From: Peteryoungia ipomoeae
GTDB lineage: Bacteria > Pseudomonadota > Alphaproteobacteria > Rhizobiales > Rhizobiaceae
Assembly (NCBI RefSeq): GCF_004912165.1
Contig: NZ_STGV01000001.1
Span: forward strand, 248,001 to 312,000
Direction: 5' to 3'
DNA length: 64,000 bases
The notes below the pieces were generated by a model, which made no database searches, was not told the DNA's origin, and saw only the letters and a program-made list of their open reading frames with translations. This document shows, in pieces, positions 27,169-36,747 of the stretch (position 1 is the first letter of the stretch; every line of letters begins with the position of its first letter). A program made the translations under genes and the position numbers.

Positions 27169-28578
27169 ATGGCGCTCAAGGATGTCATTGACGGACCGAG
27201 AAACGAGATTGGTCTCAGTGAGGTCGTCCAGGCGCTCTCTGCACAGTTTGGCGAGAGATTTCAAACCGGCAAAGCCCATCGCGAGCAGCACGCGCATAGC
27301 ACGAGCTATCTTCCTGCCCAATTGCCGGATGGCGTGGTGTTCGTCGAAAGTGGCAAGGAGGTTCAAGCCATCGTTCGCCTTTGCGCGCACCACAAGGTGC
27401 CGATTATCGGTTTCGGCGCTGGCACTTCGTTGGAAGGGCAGGTGAACGCTGCATCTGGTGGCATCTGCGTGGATTTTACCTGGATGAACAAAGTGCTGCG
27501 CGTGAGCCCGGAAGATCTCGATTGCACGGTCGAGCCCGGCGTTACCCGCGAGGCGTTGAATGTTTATCTGCGTGATACCGGTCTGTTCTTTCCGATTGAT
27601 CCGGGTGCCAATGCCTCGATTGGCGGTATGGCCTCGACCCGCGCGTCCGGCACCAATGCCGTGCGCTACGGAACAATGAAGGACAATGTGCTGGCCCTGA
27701 CAGTCGTGACGGCGAATGGCGAGGAGATCACGACGGCCCAGCGGGCGCGCAAGTCGTCTGCCGGGTATGATCTAACCCGCCTCTTTGTTGGAGCGGAGGG
27801 CACACTCGGCCTCATTACCTCGATCACTTTGCGGCTCCAGGGCATTCCGGAAAAGATCGGCGGCGGCGTGTGCGGCTTTCCGTCTCTTGAGGATGCCTGC
27901 AACGCCGTCATTACGACCATCCAGCTCGGTATTCCTGTTGCGCGCATCGAATTGCTCGATCAGATGCAAATGCGCGCCTGCAATGCCTATTCGAAGCTGA
28001 CCTATCCCGAGCAGCCGACGCTTTTCGTCGAATTTCATGGCACGGACGAGGCTGTTGCCCTGTATTCCCGGCAGTTTGCCGCAATCGCGGCGGATTTCGG
28101 CTGCACAGATTTCCGCTATACGGAGGATGCCGAGGAGCGCGCACAATTGTGGAAGGCGAGACACAATGCCTATTGGGCGAGCCGAGCGCTTGCGCCGCAT
28201 CTTGCCGGTCTTTCGACGGATGTGTGTGTGCCGATTTCGCGACTGGCCGATTGCGTGGCCGAAACTCAGGCCGATATTGCGGCGGAAGGATTTCTTGCGC
28301 CGATCGTCGGTCATGCCGGTGATGGCAACTTTCACGTTCTGGTTCTCTTTGATGACAAGAGCGAGGAGGACGTTGCGCGGGTTGAGGCTTTCACCGAGCG
28401 TTTGAGTGCGCGGGCGCTGGCCATGCAGGGCACGTGTACCGGTGAACACGGAATAGGGCAGGGGAAAATGCGCTATCTCGAGGCCGAACTTGGCGCGGCA
28501 ATTCCGGCCATGCGGGCAGTCAAGCAGGCGCTCGATCCTGACAATATCTTCAATCCGGGGAAAATCTTCAGGCTCTGA
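27169..28578 (+). CDS. FAD-linked D-2-hydroxyacid (D-lactate type) dehydrogenase
   Basis: 469 residues. The FAD_binding_4 domain carries VPIIGFGAGTSLEGQVNA (pyrophosphate loop) and DPGANASIGGMASTRASGTNAVRYGTM; the FAD-oxidase C domain ends with the substrate-site signature GHAGDGNFHVLVLFD and GEHGIGQGKMRYLE. This is the cytochrome-linked D-lactate dehydrogenase / GlcD group, oxidising a D-2-hydroxyacid at the membrane. AGGAGG precedes the ATG. No glcE/glcF partners are adjacent, which favours a single-subunit D-lactate dehydrogenase over glycolate oxidase. Confidence 0.9.
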   Translation: MALKDVIDGPRNEIGLSEVVQALSAQFGERFQTGKAHREQHAHSTSYLPAQLPDGVVFVESGKEVQAIVRLCAHHKVPIIGFGAGTSLEGQVNAASGGICVDFTWMNKVLRVSPEDLDCTVEPGVTREALNVYLRDTGLFFPIDPGANASIGGMASTRASGTNAVRYGTMKDNVLALTVVTANGEEITTAQRARKSSAGYDLTRLFVGAEGTLGLITSITLRLQGIPEKIGGGVCGFPSLEDACNAVITTIQLGIPVARIELLDQMQMRACNAYSKLTYPEQPTLFVEFHGTDEAVALYSRQFAAIAADFGCTDFRYTEDAEERAQLWKARHNAYWASRALAPHLAGLSTDVCVPISRLADCVAETQADIAAEGFLAPIVGHAGDGNFHVLVLFDDKSEEDVARVEAFTERLSARALAMQGTCTGEHGIGQGKMRYLEAELGAAIPAMRAVKQALDPDNIFNPGKIFRL

Positions 28579-28653
28579 CTGCGAAAGCTGACGGGTTGCC
28601 TAGCCTTTGAAATTCGCTAAGGCTGTGGGCCACATATAAGGGAGTTGCAATCG

Positions 28654-31600
28654 GTGCTCGGACGCATTCTGGTAACGCTAGGCGGCCTCGTTGTCGTCGC
28701 GCTCTTTGTAGCTCTCCTGGCGCCGTTTTTCGTCGATTGGACCAGCTTCCGCCAGGAGTTCGAGGATCGTTCGAGCCGTATCCTCGGCAAGAAGGTCACG
28801 GTGCACGGAACCGTCAGCGCGCGTCTGCTTCCCTTTCCGTCGCTCAGCATGCAGGATGTAACCATCGGTGCAGATCTCGACGGATCGCCTCTGGTGACCA
28901 TCGAACGCTTCTCGCTCGATGCCGAACTGGCGCCGCTACTCTCCGGCGAAGCCCGGATTTTCGATATGCGCATCGAGCAACCTCGTGCCCGCATACGTCT
29001 TCTCGAAAATGGTGAGCTGGACTGGTTGCGGGGAAGCAAGCCGACGCTGCCGGCGCGAACCGTGGTCCTGGAGAATCTGACCGTCACCGGCGGTGCCGTC
29101 GAATTCATCGACCAGCAGACCGGGCGCAACCGGCTCATCACAGACCTCGATGCCAAGGTATCGGCCCGCACACTTGCCGGGCCGTGGTCGATCGACGGTC
29201 GCGCGGTGCTCGACGGCGAGGCGGGGCACTTTACCCTGAATTCGACGCCGCCGACAGCAGACAGCCTGCCGCTCAGGCTGCGCCTGGAGCCTGATACGCG
29301 ACCGGTCGATATCAATGTCGACGGAGCCCTGTCGCTGAGGGAAGGCCGCCCGGTTTACGAGGGCCGCTTTGATGCCATGGTCAAGGCCGAGATGCCTGAA
29401 GAGCAAGAGAGCGAGGAGCCGGCACCCGCACCCCGTATCCGCGGTGAGGTGGAGGTTACCAACGAAAGCATTGCGATCCCATCCTATCGCCTTGAAGTTG
29501 GCGATGTCGCCGACCCCTATGTGGTGACCGGAACCGGTAAGCTGGACACCGGGGCGAAGCCCGAATTCAGCCTGACGGCCGAGGGGCAGCAGATCGATGT
29601 CGCCAAGCTCGAAGCCAACAGTTCGACGGGCAAGACGTCACGCGTCGGCGCAATCTCGCTCAAGCATCGGCTGGACGTGGTGTTGCGTGTGGCGACGGCC
29701 ATCCCCATTCCAAATGTTCCAGGCAAAGCCAGCCTGCGTCTGCCCGCTATTGTCGCCGGAGATACCGTGTTCCGCGATATCCAGCTCGATGTTCGCCCGG
29801 ATGGACAAGGATGGGCGGTCGAAAAAGCTGTGGCCGTTTTGCCGGGCCGTACACAGGTAGAAGCAAGCGGCGCTTTGATGCTGGGCGGGGCACCGTCGTT
29901 TGAAGGCGATCTGCTGATTGCCTCGACGCAGCCATCAGGGCTTGCCACCTGGTTGTCCGGCAATGTCGACCCGGCTATTCGGCAATTGCGGTCGGCAGGC
30001 CTCTCGGCCTCCGTCAATCTGACCTCACAATTGCAGCGTTTCGAGAAGCTGGAACTTGCGCTCGGCTCGGACCCGCTTATCGGGCGCATGGAGCGCGAAA
30101 CCTCCGAAAATGCGGGCTCAAGTCTCTCTATCGATCTCTCGGGCGACGTTCTCAACCTTGATGCAGCGCGCGCAATCGCTGCCCTGGTCACCGGGCAGGA
30201 CGAGGCCGACAAGATCGTCGCCGACAAGGTTGCGGCGCGCCTGCAACTGCGCAAGCTGGTGGCCCTTGGTGTCGAGGCTGAACAGATCGACGCGATCCTG
30301 CGCTATGCAGACGGCCGAGTTGAGGTGGAGCGCCTGAATGTTGGCGATCTCGCCGGAGCGACCTTGCGCCTGGCGGGCAACTTTGCGGGCAAGGCTGATG
30401 CACCTGCTGCCAAAGGGCGCGTGACGATTTCCGCCGTAGATCCGGCGGGCCTTCTGGGTCTCGTAAAGGAGCGCTATGCCGCGTTGCCCGCGCTTGAGAG
30501 GTTTTTGGGTGCCTCGCGGTTTTATGCCGACACGGACGTCACGCTTGATATCGCGCTTTCCGAGACGGGTGCTTTGACTGTTGCAGGCGAGGGCCGCTCC
30601 AACGGCAGCCAAGTGCGTTTGAGTTACAATGGCAGCGTCAACGCAACTGGCGAGCGCGCGGTGGACGTTGAACTCAAGAACGATGATGCGGGCATTCTGA
30701 TGGGGCAGGTCGGCATGGATCCCCTGCCGCTGCCGGTCGGTGATGGCGGCACGATAACCCTCAAGATTGCCGCCGACGACAAGAGTGGCGGAGAGGTCTC
30801 TGCAGTTTATCAAGCGCAGAAGACGCGGCTGGAACTGACCGGTGACACTGCCGACCTGGCGACCGGCCTGTTGGCAGATGGTTCATGGAGTTTCGCAATC
30901 GACAGCGCTGACCTCGCGCCATACCTTCTTGCGCTCAAGGCCAATCTGCCGGATCTGCAAGTCGGTTTGCCGGTCAAGGGTAATCTGGCCGTCAAGGTGG
31001 CCAAGGGGATCCTTTCGACCGAAGAGTTTACCGCAGAGATTGTGGGCCAGCCGGTCAAAGGGCGTGTCGATATCGATCTCACTGCAGCGCGGCCGCGGTT
31101 GAAGGGTACGATCGCCACGGAACAGCTCGATCTTGCCTGGCTGGCCGAAACCGTAACGGGGCCCTTGCGTGACGCGCAAAGCGGCGAGCTTGCTCAGACG
31201 GAACTATCAAGCAGTACCTTGCCTATCGATGTCAGTCTGAAGCTGGCCGCGGATCGCTTGTGGGTCGGGGCGGTGGAGGCCGTGCAAGATTTTGCAGGAG
31301 GCTTTGATCTCACTGTACGCGAAGCTGTGCTCGACGTAGAGCGCGGGAACTGGCTGGGTGGGACCGCCGCTGGACGGCTGTTCCTCGCCAATGCCGAAGG
31401 TGCCGGGCTGCTTCAGGCCAAGCTCACCGTCGATGGCGCCGATGTCGCAAGGACGCTCGAAGGTCTCAGAACTGAGCGCGGACTTGAACGCGGCAGTCAA
31501 CTGGCGGGCCGCGCAAGCCTTACTCTGGTGCTCGAAGGCACGGGGGCGACACCGGCTGCCTTGATTGGCGGCGTTACCGGGTCCGGCGAAATGGTGTTCG

Positions 31601-32415
31601 AGCGCCTTCAGGTGACCGGTCTGAAGCTTGGCATCCTGCCCGAGATCATCGAAAGCGCCGATGCCATTGGCACCGCCATCGACCAGGAGGCGGTGCGCGG
31701 CATTGTCGCTCAGACTATTCCCCAAGACAGCGCCAAACTGGATGGGCTAAAGCTTCAGCTGTCGCTGGCGGACAGGATTTTGCGGGTGCAAAATGCGGCG
31801 TTCAAAGCCGAGGCTGCGGCACTGGGCGGCGATATGCGCCTCAATCTCCAGTCGGGCGACGTCGAAGGTTTGCTCAAGATTGTCCTGGATGCAGGCGATG
31901 CGGCACTTGAAGGGGCCGTCCCGGCGCTTGGGCTTGCTATAACCGGACCATTCGTTGCGCCGGCCGTTACCTATGACGTTACCGAGTTGACCAATTTCCT
32001 GGCGCTGAGAGCGTTTGAGATGGAGCGTCGGAGGGTAGAGGCTCTCCAGTCCAGCGTCCTTGAAAAGCAGCGCCTGCGGCGAGAATCGGCACTTGCCCGC
32101 GCTCGCATCGAGGAGCGTGCGCGCCAGGACGCCGAGTGGGCAAAACAGGAAGAGCAGACGCGCAAGGAGGCCGAAGCAGCCGCTGCGGCAAAGGCAGCGA
32201 AAGAGGCGGCTCGTGCCGCTGCCGCAACGTCAGGCAGCCCGGCACCGGAGGTCCCCAATCGAGCAGAGCCGGTTCGTCCGCCCCAACAACCTTCGGCGCC
32301 GGCCGAAACCAGTCCTGCGCCCGCACCGACCGGTGCCACGGCGCCGGAGCGTAGATTGTCCGTATCACCTGCAGAGCGGGTTGTGCGTCAGCCTTTGCCG
32401 GAGGTTCGTTTCTAG
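28654..32415 (+). CDS. AsmA family protein, very large
   Basis: 1253 residues from a GTG at 28654, preferred because AAGGGAG lies nine bases before it; a TTG at 28645 sits directly on that motif. One N-terminal membrane helix (LVTLGGLVVVALFVALLAPFF) anchors the protein and the rest faces the periplasm. An AsmA domain starts WTSFRQEFEDRSSRILGKKVTVHG; an AsmA_2-like region near residues 880-1110 ends with GLAITGPFVAPAVTYDVT. Members form long beta-rich grooves moving phospholipid between membranes. A charged coiled coil (about 1125-1185), then a Pro/Ala tail ending PLPEVRF, is an added C-terminal extension. Confidence 0.88.
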   Translation: MLGRILVTLGGLVVVALFVALLAPFFVDWTSFRQEFEDRSSRILGKKVTVHGTVSARLLPFPSLSMQDVTIGADLDGSPLVTIERFSLDAELAPLLSGEARIFDMRIEQPRARIRLLENGELDWLRGSKPTLPARTVVLENLTVTGGAVEFIDQQTGRNRLITDLDAKVSARTLAGPWSIDGRAVLDGEAGHFTLNSTPPTADSLPLRLRLEPDTRPVDINVDGALSLREGRPVYEGRFDAMVKAEMPEEQESEEPAPAPRIRGEVEVTNESIAIPSYRLEVGDVADPYVVTGTGKLDTGAKPEFSLTAEGQQIDVAKLEANSSTGKTSRVGAISLKHRLDVVLRVATAIPIPNVPGKASLRLPAIVAGDTVFRDIQLDVRPDGQGWAVEKAVAVLPGRTQVEASGALMLGGAPSFEGDLLIASTQPSGLATWLSGNVDPAIRQLRSAGLSASVNLTSQLQRFEKLELALGSDPLIGRMERETSENAGSSLSIDLSGDVLNLDAARAIAALVTGQDEADKIVADKVAARLQLRKLVALGVEAEQIDAILRYADGRVEVERLNVGDLAGATLRLAGNFAGKADAPAAKGRVTISAVDPAGLLGLVKERYAALPALERFLGASRFYADTDVTLDIALSETGALTVAGEGRSNGSQVRLSYNGSVNATGERAVDVELKNDDAGILMGQVGMDPLPLPVGDGGTITLKIAADDKSGGEVSAVYQAQKTRLELTGDTADLATGLLADGSWSFAIDSADLAPYLLALKANLPDLQVGLPVKGNLAVKVAKGILSTEEFTAEIVGQPVKGRVDIDLTAARPRLKGTIATEQLDLAWLAETVTGPLRDAQSGELAQTELSSSTLPIDVSLKLAADRLWVGAVEAVQDFAGGFDLTVREAVLDVERGNWLGGTAAGRLFLANAEGAGLLQAKLTVDGADVARTLEGLRTERGLERGSQLAGRASLTLVLEGTGATPAALIGGVTGSGEMVFERLQVTGLKLGILPEIIESADAIGTAIDQEAVRGIVAQTIPQDSAKLDGLKLQLSLADRILRVQNAAFKAEAAALGGDMRLNLQSGDVEGLLKIVLDAGDAALEGAVPALGLAITGPFVAPAVTYDVTELTNFLALRAFEMERRRVEALQSSVLEKQRLRRESALARARIEERARQDAEWAKQEEQTRKEAEAAAAAKAAKEAARAAAATSGSPAPEVPNRAEPVRPPQQPSAPAETSPAPAPTGATAPERRLSVSPAERVVRQPLPEVRF

Positions 32416-32477
32416 GCAGTGCCCAGTCTGCCGTGAGTGCCGGCAAAGGTTGGGCGAAGGGGCCCATGCGGCAAGCT

Positions 32478-32702
32478 TCACGGCTCTGGATTGGCGCTTT
32501 GCTTGAGCACATCGAGCACATGCAGTCTCAGCGCTGATGAGAGATTGGCCGTATTGGTTCGCCGCTCGTCAATCTCGGCGACGAGTGCGGCAAAACTGAT
32601 GTTTCGGGCTTTCGCAATGGTCTTGAGTTCGGCCAGAAATGCATCTTCGAGAGAGAAGCTTGTCCGGTGCCCGCTTAGCGTGATCGAGTGTTTGCGCAGC
32701 AT
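32478..32702 (-). CDS. Ribbon-helix-helix domain protein (RHH_4 type)
   Basis: 74 residues: RKHSITLSGHRTSFSLEDAF, then LKTIAKARNISFAALVAEIDERR, the RHH_4 pattern with a basic strand and two helices. Such small proteins are probable DNA-binding regulators. It is the last gene of the conserved rhizobial block sspB-DUF4169-RHH; its targets are unknown and it may control the block itself. Confidence 0.85.
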   Translation of the reverse strand: MLRKHSITLSGHRTSFSLEDAFLAELKTIAKARNISFAALVAEIDERRTNTANLSSALRLHVLDVLKQSANPEP

Positions 32703-32748
32703 GTTGCTCTCCGCACCTGCACCGCCGGGCTGGCATGAAGCTGCCGCC

Positions 32749-32925
32749 CTATTTCTCCAGCTTGCCTTGCTGGTGGTCGCGCAGAGCCTTTTCGTTGCGG
32801 GCGTCGGTCAGGGTCTTTTCCTGCTTGGTGCGGCCAAACGAGATACGGTTCTGATCGGCCGCAGCCTCTTTTTCAGTGCGCGCCTTTGCCTTGCGAAACT
32901 GCCTGAGATTGACGAGGTCACCCAT
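32749..32925 (-). CDS. DUF4169 small basic protein
   Basis: 58 residues: MGDLVNLRQFRKAKARTEKE, then AAADQNRISFGRTKQEKTLTDARNEKALRDHQ..., a very charged helical protein of the DUF4169 family, whose signature NLRQxRKxKxR is plain. It is short enough to be missed by length filters. The gene lies between sspB and the RHH gene on the same strand with 36-46 base gaps, so they are probably co-transcribed. Function unknown. Confidence 0.85.
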   Translation of the reverse strand: MGDLVNLRQFRKAKARTEKEAAADQNRISFGRTKQEKTLTDARNEKALRDHQQGKLEK

Positions 32926-32961
32926 AGCGATGATTCCTGCGTTGAAGCCTGAAGGCCTCGT

Positions 32962-33468
32962 TCACTGCTTCTTGCGGAAGGCATCGAGCGAGACGACAGA
33001 GCCTTCCTTCTTTTCCTCAGCCTTTGGTGCTTCGCCTTCGTCCTCGACTTTGGCGGTCGCATCGACAGGGTAGGCCGTGATTTCGGCACTTTCTTCTTCG
33101 CCCTCGACCTGGGGTACGTCGAATTCAAGTTCGAAGTTGACAGATGGATCGTAGAAGCCGCGGATGGCATTGAAGGGGATGACAAGCTTTTCCGGCGTGT
33201 CGGAGAAGGAAAGGCCCACCTCGAACAGGCTGTCCGTGACCTTCAGATCCCAAAACTGGTGCTGGATGACGATGGTCATCTGCTCGGCATATTTTGACTT
33301 GAGATGCTGCGAGATGCGAACACCGGGCGCGCCGGTCAGGAACGTGATGAAGAAATGATGGTCGCCCGGCAGGCGACCGGTTGCCGACACTTCACTCAAG
33401 ACCTTGCGAATGACGCCACGCAGGGCGTCCTGGGCCAGAATGTCGTAGCGAATGTGATCGTGCCCCAT
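32962..33468 (-). CDS. sspB: SspB-like ClpXP adaptor (alpha type)
   Basis: 168 residues. The SspB fold occupies residues 1 to about 120 (DHIRYDILAQDALRGVIRKVL, HHFFITFLTGAPGVRISQHLKSKYAEQMTIVIQHQFWDL, LSFSDTPEKLVIPFNAIRGFYDPSV). An acidic, disordered linker follows, then a C-terminal SVVSLDAFRKKQ that would serve as the ClpX-docking tail. SspB-alpha tethers ssrA-tagged proteins to ClpXP. A tmRNA gene lies just beyond its start, so tag producer and tag adaptor are neighbours here. Confidence 0.92.
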   Translation of the reverse strand: MGHDHIRYDILAQDALRGVIRKVLSEVSATGRLPGDHHFFITFLTGAPGVRISQHLKSKYAEQMTIVIQHQFWDLKVTDSLFEVGLSFSDTPEKLVIPFNAIRGFYDPSVNFELEFDVPQVEGEEESAEITAYPVDATAKVEDEGEAPKAEEKKEGSVVSLDAFRKKQ

Positions 33469-33629
33469 CAGAATCTGTCTCTCTCTGTCATGCCTCGTTT
33501 GCGGCTATATGCCACGACAGGCGATGGTGGAAAAGCCCCGCCGGACCGAATGCGTCGATACAGATTACACCATTTTTTGGCGCGCTGATAGGCGAGGTGG
33601 CGTGAAGACTTGGAGGGGAGAAGGTAAGG

Positions 33630-33966
33630 TGAAGGCTTCTGTTGCCAGGTGCCTTCGGACCCCGCCTCAAGGGGCTAACCTAGAGGACTTGGTTCGGATT
33701 TCCCGCACCGCCATTAGGCAGCGAGAGCATAACCCTTAGCGTTGTTGTCGTTTGCAACTACACTTGTGACCCGATAACGGCGGTATCATGCCGAGCAAAA
33801 GTTCGATCTTTACGCCCTTGTCGATCCTATTTCGCCCCCATCAAAAGCCGGTCAGACCATGCGATCCGCACCGACCGGTTTTTGGTGGAGGCGCCGGGTA
33901 CCGCCCCCGGGTCCAATAGGTTTATTACACCGACCGTTTATTGCCATAGCCGGAGCAAGCCCCGGC
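33630..33966 (-). ncRNA. ssrA: Circularly permuted two-piece tmRNA
   Basis: Read on the reverse strand. The acceptor piece (33966-33883) opens with a GCCGGGGCTTGCTCCGGC hairpin and ends CGCCTCC-ACCA. About 43 bases later the coding piece starts GGGGGCG at 33839 and runs on as AAATAGGATCGAC. GGGGGCG pairs with CGCCTCC (six Watson-Crick pairs and one G-U) to rebuild the tRNA-like acceptor stem across the permutation. The tag frame starts GCA at 33755-33753, reads ANDNNAKGYALAA and stops TAA at 33716-33714. A GAAGGC/GCCTTC hairpin near 33630-33655 probably closes the coding piece; that end is approximate. Alphaproteobacterial tmRNAs are known to be permuted in this way. They rescue stalled ribosomes and mark products for ClpXP. 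Confidence 0.92.
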
Positions 33967-33972
33967 AAGTTT

Positions 33973-33978
33973 GATATA
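33973..33978 (-). promoter_or_regulatory. Probable -10 of the tmRNA promoter
   Basis: TATATC on the reverse strand ends seven bases before the inferred 5' end (33966) of the acceptor piece. The -35 is not clear. Confidence 0.35.
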
Positions 33979-34131
33979 GGTGTTTCCATCCCCGATGAAA
34001 AGAGGCCGGGCAAAACTTCCCGCACCACTCTGTGATACATCTGCGGCTTGGATAACCCCGCCCGGCTGCTTGGTCTTGGCTGTCGATGGCAGTATGGTGC
34101 GCGCGAGACACAAGCCTGAACGGACCGATCC

Positions 34132-34926
34132 ATGCAGCAGTATCACGACCTTCTTCGTCATGTCCTTGAGACAGGAACGGACCGCGGCGATCGGACCGGC
34201 ACAGGCACGCGGTCGATCTTCGGGCACCAGATGCGCTTTGATCTGTCCGAAGGCTTTCCCGTCATCACCACCAAGAAGCTGCATCTGCGCTCGATCATTC
34301 ACGAGCTTCTGTGGTTCCTGAAGGGCGAAACCAATATCGGCTATCTGCGCGAAAACGGCGTGACGATCTGGGACGAATGGGCCGATGAGAATGGCGATCT
34401 CGGCCCTGTCTATGGTGCGCAGTGGCGCTCCTGGCCGGATTACGACGGCGGCCATATCGACCAGATCGCCAAGCTCATCGAGGGCTTGAAAACCAATCCG
34501 AACTCCCGCCGACACATCGTGTCCGCCTGGAACCCGGCACTGGTCGATGACATGGCGCTGCCGCCATGCCATTGTCTGTTTCAGTTCTATGTGGCGGATG
34601 GAAAGCTTTCCTGCCAGCTTTACCAGCGCTCGGCCGATATCTTTCTCGGCGTGCCGTTCAATATCGCTTCCTATGCATTGCTGACGCTGATGGTGGCGCA
34701 GGTCGTCGGGCTCAAACCCGGGGATTTCATCCATACCCTTGGCGATGCGCATCTCTATGCCAATCATTTCGAGCAGGCGCAGTTGCAATTGAGCCGGACA
34801 CCGAAAAGCCTGCCGCGCATGGAGATCAATCCTGATGTGAAGGATGTCTTTGGCTTCCGCTTCGAGGATTTCAATCTTGTCGGTTATGAAGCTGATGCCA
34901 GCATCAAGGCGCCGATCGCGGTTTGA
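34132..34926 (+). CDS. thyA: Thymidylate synthase
   Basis: 264 residues, the standard length. It methylates dUMP with methylenetetrahydrofolate. Signatures are [18 protein letters not shown], the catalytic Cys in [34 protein letters not shown] and [15 protein letters not shown]. Dihydrofolate reductase follows after 21 bases, the usual coupling because ThyA turns tetrahydrofolate into dihydrofolate. Confidence 0.97.
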   Translation: MQQYHDLLRHVLETGTDRGDRTGTGTRSIFGHQMRFDLSEGFPVITTKKLHLRSIIHELLWFLKGETNIGYLRENGVTIWDEWADENGDLGPVYGAQWRSWPDYDGGHIDQIAKLIEGLKTNPNSRRHIVSAWNPALVDDMALPPCHCLFQFYVADGKLSCQLYQRSADIFLGVPFNIASYALLTLMVAQVVGLKPGDFIHTLGDAHLYANHFEQAQLQLSRTPKSLPRMEINPDVKDVFGFRFEDFNLVGYEADASIKAPIAV

Positions 34927-34947
34927 CGAAAACGGAAGGCGCCTGTC

Positions 34948-35469
34948 ATGACAAAACCCCGTGTGGTTTTCATCGTCGCGATCGCTGCCAATGGTGTCAT
35001 TGGCCGGGATGGTGACATGCCGTGGAAACTGTCGACGGATCTTAAGCGGTTCAAGGCGCTCAGCATGGGCAAGCCGCTTGTCATGGGGCGCAAGACCTTC
35101 GAAAGCTTCGGGTCAAAGCCGCTTCCGGGGCGGACGCACATCATCATCAGTCGACAGGCGGGGCTTGAGCTACCCGGTGTCGAGGTCGTTTCAAGCGTCG
35201 AGCATGCGATGGCACGGGCAGAAGAGCTCGCCATTGCAATGAAGACCGACGAGATCTGCGTCATCGGGGGAGGCGAGATCTACCGTCAGGCCATGCCGCA
35301 CGCAGATGTGTTGTACGTGACCCATGTCGAAGCCGAGCTGGAGGGAGATACGACGTTTCCCTCCATCGATGCCGCGCAGTTCGAAATGGTCAGCAGCGAA
35401 GATGTCCCGGCTGGTCCGGTGGATAGTTATCCTACAAGATACGCGGTATACCGTCGCAGGACGGCCTGA
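34948..35469 (+). CDS. folA: Dihydrofolate reductase
   Basis: 173 residues. VVFIVAIAANGVIGRDGDMPWKL carries the substrate-site Asp; FKALSMGKPLVMGRKTFES and ICVIGGGEIYRQAMPHADVLYVT form the NADPH site. It regenerates tetrahydrofolate after ThyA and is the second gene of thyA-folA. Confidence 0.96.
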   Translation: MTKPRVVFIVAIAANGVIGRDGDMPWKLSTDLKRFKALSMGKPLVMGRKTFESFGSKPLPGRTHIIISRQAGLELPGVEVVSSVEHAMARAEELAIAMKTDEICVIGGGEIYRQAMPHADVLYVTHVEAELEGDTTFPSIDAAQFEMVSSEDVPAGPVDSYPTRYAVYRRRTA

Positions 35470-35624
35470 TAACGCAAAATTTGCCTTGTCTCCGCAAGAA
35501 GTTGGCCAGCTCTCGTTGAAAGGCCGCTGCGCTATACCTATAACCAATCCAACCTTTCGCATGTCTCCAATAGGACCATGCGCTCAAAGGACTTGGGAGC
35601 GATTTTTCACTTAAAGAGGTATGA

Positions 35625-36746
35625 ATGCCCTGGAGCAATCAGAACGGCGGCGGCGGTGGTCCTTGGGGCGGCGGCGGCGGCAACAATCAGGGTCCTTGGG
35701 GCCAGGGGCCGAACCGGCCGCGCGGCGGCGGGGGCGGTGGAAACCAGCCACCTGATCTGGAGGATCTGATCCGCCGTGGACAGGACCGGTTGAAGAATGT
35801 CGTGCCGGGCGGTTTCAACGGCGGCGTTTTCGTCATCATCGCTCTTGTCATCGCGGCCTTCTGGGCCGTGCAGGCGGTCTATACCGTCCAGCCTGACGAA
35901 CGCGGCGTGGAGCTGCGCTTCGGCAAGCCGAAGTCCGAGCTTGCGATGCCGGGCCTTCACTTTCACCTTTGGCCGATCGAACAGGTCGAGATCGTCAAGG
36001 TCACCGAGCAACAGCAGAATGTCGGCAGCCGTTCCAGCGCCAGCAATCCGAGTGCCGGGCTGATGCTGTCGGGTGACCAGAACATCGTCAGCGTTCAGTT
36101 CTCGGTTCTGTACACCGTCTCTGATCCGCAGGCCTATCTTTTCAATCTCGAAGATCCCGCGCAGACGCTGCAGCAGGTTTCTGAAAGCGCGATGCGCGAA
36201 GTCGTTGGCCGTCGTCCGGCGCAGGACGTTTTCCGCGACAATCGCGAGGAAATCTCCACCCAGGTTCGTGCGATCATTCAGGGTACCATGGATAATTACG
36301 GCGCCGGCATCGCCATCAACGCGGTTCCGATCGAAGATGCCGCTCCGCCGCGCGAAGTGGCCGAGGCCTTTGAAGAAGTGCAGCGCGCCCAGCAGGATGA
36401 AGATCGCTTCGTAGAAGAATCGAACCAGTATTCCAACCAGCGTCTCGGTCAGGCCCGCGGTCAGGCAGCCCAGATCCGCGAAGAGGCGGCGGCTTACAAA
36501 AACCAGGTCGTCAACGAGGCCGAGGGTGAAGCTGCCCGCTTCGTCTCGATCTATGAGGAGTATCGCAAGGCACCCGACGTGACGCGCCAGCGCATCTATC
36601 TGGAAACCATGGAAAACGTTTTGCGTAATTCCAACAAGATCATCATCGATGAGAAGCAGGGCGTGGTTCCTTATCTCCCGCTGAACGAGTTGACACGCCA
36701 GCCGGGCAATCAGCCGGCAGGCCAGAACGCGGCAGGAGGCAACTAA
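35625..36746 (+). CDS. hflK: HflK, FtsH protease modulator subunit
   Basis: 373 residues. A Gly/Asn/Pro-rich cytoplasmic N-terminus (residues 3-45) precedes one membrane helix (GGVFVIIALVIAAFWAVQAVY) and a periplasmic SPFH/band 7 domain (DERGVELRFGKPKSELAMPGLHFHLWPIEQVEIV). HflK and HflC form a large complex around FtsH that limits degradation of membrane proteins. AAAGAGGT lies shortly before the ATG at 35625. hflC follows after one base. Confidence 0.95.
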   Translation: MPWSNQNGGGGGPWGGGGGNNQGPWGQGPNRPRGGGGGGNQPPDLEDLIRRGQDRLKNVVPGGFNGGVFVIIALVIAAFWAVQAVYTVQPDERGVELRFGKPKSELAMPGLHFHLWPIEQVEIVKVTEQQQNVGSRSSASNPSAGLMLSGDQNIVSVQFSVLYTVSDPQAYLFNLEDPAQTLQQVSESAMREVVGRRPAQDVFRDNREEISTQVRAIIQGTMDNYGAGIAINAVPIEDAAPPREVAEAFEEVQRAQQDEDRFVEESNQYSNQRLGQARGQAAQIREEAAAYKNQVVNEAEGEAARFVSIYEEYRKAPDVTRQRIYLETMENVLRNSNKIIIDEKQGVVPYLPLNELTRQPGNQPAGQNAAGGN

Positions 36747-36747
36747 G

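Noticed and set aside
33925..34788. Reverse frame of 287 codons spanning tmRNA and thyA
   Set aside because: It is antisense to thyA and overlaps the acceptor piece of tmRNA; nothing in it is protein-like.
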